NCBI RefSeq assembly: GCF_038024875.1
Contig: NZ_CP136136.1
Span: forward strand, 2,728,001-2,792,000
Length of the DNA stretch: 64,000 nt
Direction of reading: 5' to 3'
DNA from: Gordonia rubripertincta
Lineage (GTDB): Bacteria > Actinomycetota > Actinomycetes > Mycobacteriales > Mycobacteriaceae
The notes beneath the pieces were generated by a model. The model did not search any database. It saw only the letters and a program-made list of their open reading frames with translations, and was not told the origin of the DNA. Shown one piece after another: positions 61,364-64,000 of this stretch. The translations under genes and the position numbers were made by a program. The first letter of the stretch is position 1, and every line of letters begins with the position of its first letter.

Positions 61364-63577
61364 ATGGGAATCGAACTGAGCGCCGACGACCGGGAACTGC
61401 GCGACGCAGTCCACGGGTGGGTACGACGCCACGCGACATCGCCCGCGATCCGGGAGGCCGTCGAGGCCAAGACCGAGGTGCGCCCGCTGTACTGGCAGTC
61501 CCTCGCCGACCTGGGGATGCTGGGTCTACATCTTCCCGAGGAGTTCGGTGGCGGCGGTGCGACCCTGCTCGAGACGGCCATCGTTGCAGAAGAACTCGGG
61601 CGCGCGATGGCGCCGGGACCGTTCCTGCCGACCGTCGTCGTCTCGGCCGTCCTGCACGCTGCCGGACGTACCGCCGAACTCGTCGGCCTGGCGGACGGTT
61701 CGGTCACCGGTGCCGTTGCGCTGCAAGCCGGTTCGCTCCGCATCGACCGGAATGCCGACGGCCTGACCCTCGCCGGGACGTCCAGCCACATCCTCGGCGG
61801 GCAGGTGGGCGATCTGTTCCTCCTCGCCGCCGATGACGGCGGCGAACCCACACTTGTCGTCCTCGCCCGGGACCGCCTGAACATCACCGAGCTGCCCAGC
61901 CACGACCTCGTGCGGCGCAACGCCCAGGTCGAGGTCGACGGACTCGAACTCGCCGACAGCGATGTCCTCGACCTCGACTTCCGGCGCGCACTCGACATCG
62001 CCGCCACGCTGTACGCCGCCGAGGCGGCCGGACTGGCCGGCTGGGCGACCACCACCGCGGCCGACTATGCCCGTGTGCGGCAACAGTTCGGCCGTCCCAT
62101 CGGCCAGTTCCAGGGCGTCAAGCACAAGGCCGCGCGCATGTTGAGCCTCACCGAGCAGGCGCGGGTCAGCGCGTGGGACGCGGCACGTGCCCTCACTCCG
62201 GGCACCGCGGACTCCGAGGCGTCGCTCGCGGCGGCGGTCGCCGCTGCCGTCGCGCCCGAGGCCGCCTTCGCCGTGACCAAGGACTGCATCCAGATCCTCG
62301 GGGGGATCGGCTTCACCTGGGAGCACGACGCACACCTGTATCTCCGCCGCGCCCAGTCGCTGCGAATCCTGTTGGGCTCGACCGCCGGGTGGCGTCGGCG
62401 TGTGGCCGCGCTCACCATGGACGGCGCCCGGCGCGTCCTGCGCGTGGACCTGCCGCCGGAAGCCGAGGTCATCCGCGCCGAAGTCCGGGACGAACTCGCC
62501 GGCGCCGTCGCGCTGGACGGTGCGCAGCGCACCGAGTACCTCGCCGACCGGGGTTACACCGCACCGCATTACGCGTCCCCGTGGGGCAAGGGTGCCGACG
62601 CGGTCACGCAACTCGTGATCGCCGAGGAGTTGCGGGCCGCCGGACTCGAACCGCACGACATGATCATCGGCAACTGGGTGGTGCCCACGCTCCTCGCTCA
62701 CGGGAACGACGAGCAGCTGGATCGTTTCGTGCGTCCGTCACTGCGGGGCGAGATCCGTTGGTGTCAGCTGTTCTCCGAGCCGGGTGCGGGTTCCGACCTC
62801 GCCGGACTCAGTACGAAGGCCACGAAGGTCGACGGCGGCTGGAGGCTGCGTGGCCAGAAGGTGTGGACCTCGATGGCACGCGTCGCCGACTGGGGTATCT
62901 GCCTGGCGCGCACCGACGCCGACGTGCCGAAACACAAAGGGCTCTCCTACTTCCTGATCGACGTCCGCAACAGCGAGGGTCTCGACGTCCGGCCGCTGCG
63001 GGAGATCACCGGTGAGGCGCTGTTCAACGAGGTCTTCATCGACGACGTCTTCGTCCCCGACGACTGCCTGGTCGGAAACCCCGGGGACGGATGGAAACTG
63101 GCGCGCACCACCCTCGCCAACGAACGCGTGTCGCTGTCGAACGACTCGACCCTGGGAACCGGCGGGGAGGCCCTCCTCGAACTGGCCGCCGCCATGCCCG
63201 GCGGTCCCGACGACGAGCAGCTGAGCATTCTCGGAAAGGTCTTGTGCGACGCGCAGACCGGCGGCCTGATGGGCCTGCGTACGACGATGCGATCGCTGAG
63301 CGGCGGGCAACCGGGTGCGGAGTCCTCGGTCGCGAAGCTACTCGGGGTCGAACACATCCAGCAGGTGTGGGAGGTCGCGATGGAGTGGACCGGTCCCGCG
63401 TCCCTCATCAGCGGGCAGGACCGCTGGGCGCCCACGCAGCAGTTCCTGGGTTCGCTGGCCTTCTCGATCGCCGGCGGCACGACGAACGTCCAGCTGAACA
63501 TCATCGGTGAGCGACTGCTGGGCCTGCCGCGCGATCCCGAGCCGACCCCCGCGGCGTCGGCAGCGAAGGAGTCCTGA
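61364..63577 (+). CDS. Fused two-domain acyl-CoA dehydrogenase, FadE34-like
   Basis: 737 residues: two acyl-CoA dehydrogenase domains in tandem, boundary near 365-385. The N-terminal half has LPEEFGGGGATLLETAIV and QFGRPIGQFQGVKHKAA; the C-terminal half has FSEPGAGSDLAGLSTKA, WTSMARVADWGICLAR and a terminal GGTTNVQLNIIGERLLGLP. FadE34 (ChsE3) of M. tuberculosis is a similar fusion acting on steroid side-chain CoA esters, where other steroid FadEs are two-gene heteromers. Starts 26 nt after the thiolase. Confidence 0.88.
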   Translation: MGIELSADDRELRDAVHGWVRRHATSPAIREAVEAKTEVRPLYWQSLADLGMLGLHLPEEFGGGGATLLETAIVAEELGRAMAPGPFLPTVVVSAVLHAAGRTAELVGLADGSVTGAVALQAGSLRIDRNADGLTLAGTSSHILGGQVGDLFLLAADDGGEPTLVVLARDRLNITELPSHDLVRRNAQVEVDGLELADSDVLDLDFRRALDIAATLYAAEAAGLAGWATTTAADYARVRQQFGRPIGQFQGVKHKAARMLSLTEQARVSAWDAARALTPGTADSEASLAAAVAAAVAPEAAFAVTKDCIQILGGIGFTWEHDAHLYLRRAQSLRILLGSTAGWRRRVAALTMDGARRVLRVDLPPEAEVIRAEVRDELAGAVALDGAQRTEYLADRGYTAPHYASPWGKGADAVTQLVIAEELRAAGLEPHDMIIGNWVVPTLLAHGNDEQLDRFVRPSLRGEIRWCQLFSEPGAGSDLAGLSTKATKVDGGWRLRGQKVWTSMARVADWGICLARTDADVPKHKGLSYFLIDVRNSEGLDVRPLREITGEALFNEVFIDDVFVPDDCLVGNPGDGWKLARTTLANERVSLSNDSTLGTGGEALLELAAAMPGGPDDEQLSILGKVLCDAQTGGLMGLRTTMRSLSGGQPGAESSVAKLLGVEHIQQVWEVAMEWTGPASLISGQDRWAPTQQFLGSLAFSIAGGTTNVQLNIIGERLLGLPRDPEPTPAASAAKES

Positions 63578-63579
63578 CG

Positions 63580-64000
63580 ATGGCCATCGACGTCGACGCG
63601 GCGCTGGGAGCCGAGCCGTCCGTTCGTGAGGTGTCGTGGACGCAACGAGACGTCCTGCTGTATCACCTCGGAATCGGAGCCGGTGCCGATCATCTGGATC
63701 CGGTGGAGCTCGCCTGGGTCCACGAGAAACACCCCAAGGTGTTACCGACCTTCGGGATGGTTGCCGGACAAGGCATTTCGGCCGGTGAACTGCCCGCACC
63801 GGGCATGAACCTGCCGGGTATCGACATCGACCTGCGCAAGATCCTGCACGGCGGTCAGTCGCTGATCGTCCACGCGCCCATACCGCCGTCGGGTCGCGCG
63901 CAGATCTCGTCTCGTGTCGCCGACGTGTGGGACAAGGGAAAAGCTGCGGTCATCGTGCTCGAACAGGCCGCGCACGACGCTGACGGACAGGCACTCTGGA
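63580..64000 (+). CDS. MaoC-type enoyl-CoA hydratase, Rv3538/Hsd4B-like (5' part)
   Basis: 140 residues visible, truncated by the window end. Begins MAIDVDAALGAEPSVREVSW, with LLYHLGIGAGADHLDP, KVLPTFGMVAG and DVWDKGKAAVIVLEQ, the N-terminal hot-dog domain of the Rv3538 family of steroid-CoA hydratases. ATG 3 nt after the FadE stop with AAGGAG upstream. Adds water across the enoyl-CoA produced by the FadE, completing side-chain beta-oxidation together with the thiolase. Confidence 0.88.
   Translation, partial: MAIDVDAALGAEPSVREVSWTQRDVLLYHLGIGAGADHLDPVELAWVHEKHPKVLPTFGMVAGQGISAGELPAPGMNLPGIDIDLRKILHGGQSLIVHAPIPPSGRAQISSRVADVWDKGKAAVIVLEQAAHDADGQALW

Noticed and set aside
1..64000. CRISPR array, IS element or prophage
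   Set aside because: No regularly spaced repeats, transposase, integrase or phage structural genes were seen; the tandem repeats found are short and mostly within genes.

Overview
The window is GC-rich chromosomal DNA from a mycolic-acid actinobacterium, most likely Gordonia or a close relative. Evidence: two MspA-type outer-membrane porins, the mprA-mprB-pepD-moaB2-mscL and fmdB(ruc)-5FCL-galU-moeA/glp-rimJ-glpR gene orders known from mycobacteria (Rv0981-Rv0995 region), a FprB ferredoxin reductase beside an AurF-type diiron protein (Rv0885/Rv0886-like), and a large steroid catabolic cluster. No phage, integrase, IS element, rRNA or CRISPR array was seen.

Layout. 0-4.8 kb: envelope and small membrane proteins (DUF1707, AEC transporter, two DUF4190 proteins), rpmF and a TRIC-type channel. 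4.8-6.7 kb: a DUF559/AbiEi-type nuclease-like gene boxed by matched hairpins, then an SDR. 6.8-9.8 kb: AurF-like diiron protein, FprB and a DUF2834 protein. 9.9-18.3 kb: nitrate assimilation, nirB-nirD converging on a fused nitrate reductase/flavoprotein, with a second hairpin-boxed DUF559 gene at the junction. 18.5-23.4 kb: the MprAB stress system, PepD protease and MoaB-like protein. 23.8-27.4 kb: tandem porins, an ABC exporter and a tiny Pro/Gln-rich gene. 27.5-32.3 kb: MscL with a long tail, SAF-domain protein, NhaA, alanine/Na+ symporter. 32.4-39.5 kb: CIRCE-controlled FmdB protein, 5-FCL, GalU, Glp/MoeA, RimJ, SIMPL protein, GlpR/SepX, an unrecognised gene and tRNA-Ala(CGC). 39.8-64 kb: DUF5994 protein, two Old Yellow Enzyme family reductases, and a catabolic cluster carrying KstD (two), KshA, HsaA (two), HsaB, HsaC, HsaD, SDRs, an MFS transporter, IclR and TetR regulators, and a FadA5-FadE34-Hsd4B-like beta-oxidation operon that runs off the end.

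How the parts work together. The last 21 kb can supply steroid ring A dehydrogenation (KstD), 9-alpha-hydroxylation (KshA oxygenase; its reductase KshB is not here), ring A hydroxylation (HsaA/HsaB), meta cleavage (HsaC), hydrolysis (HsaD) and side-chain shortening (thiolase, acyl-CoA dehydrogenase, hydratase). Recurring palindromes in its promoters (TCCCACT-S-AGTGG and TAGAAT-N2-ATTCTA types) suggest one or two local regulons.

The most unusual structure is the pair of about 1.1 kb units at 4806-5919 and 13092-14179. Each is one DUF559 gene lying between two long hairpins whose arms resemble each other, and each sits between a convergent gene pair, as if a mobile-like unit had inserted into the terminator and duplicated it.
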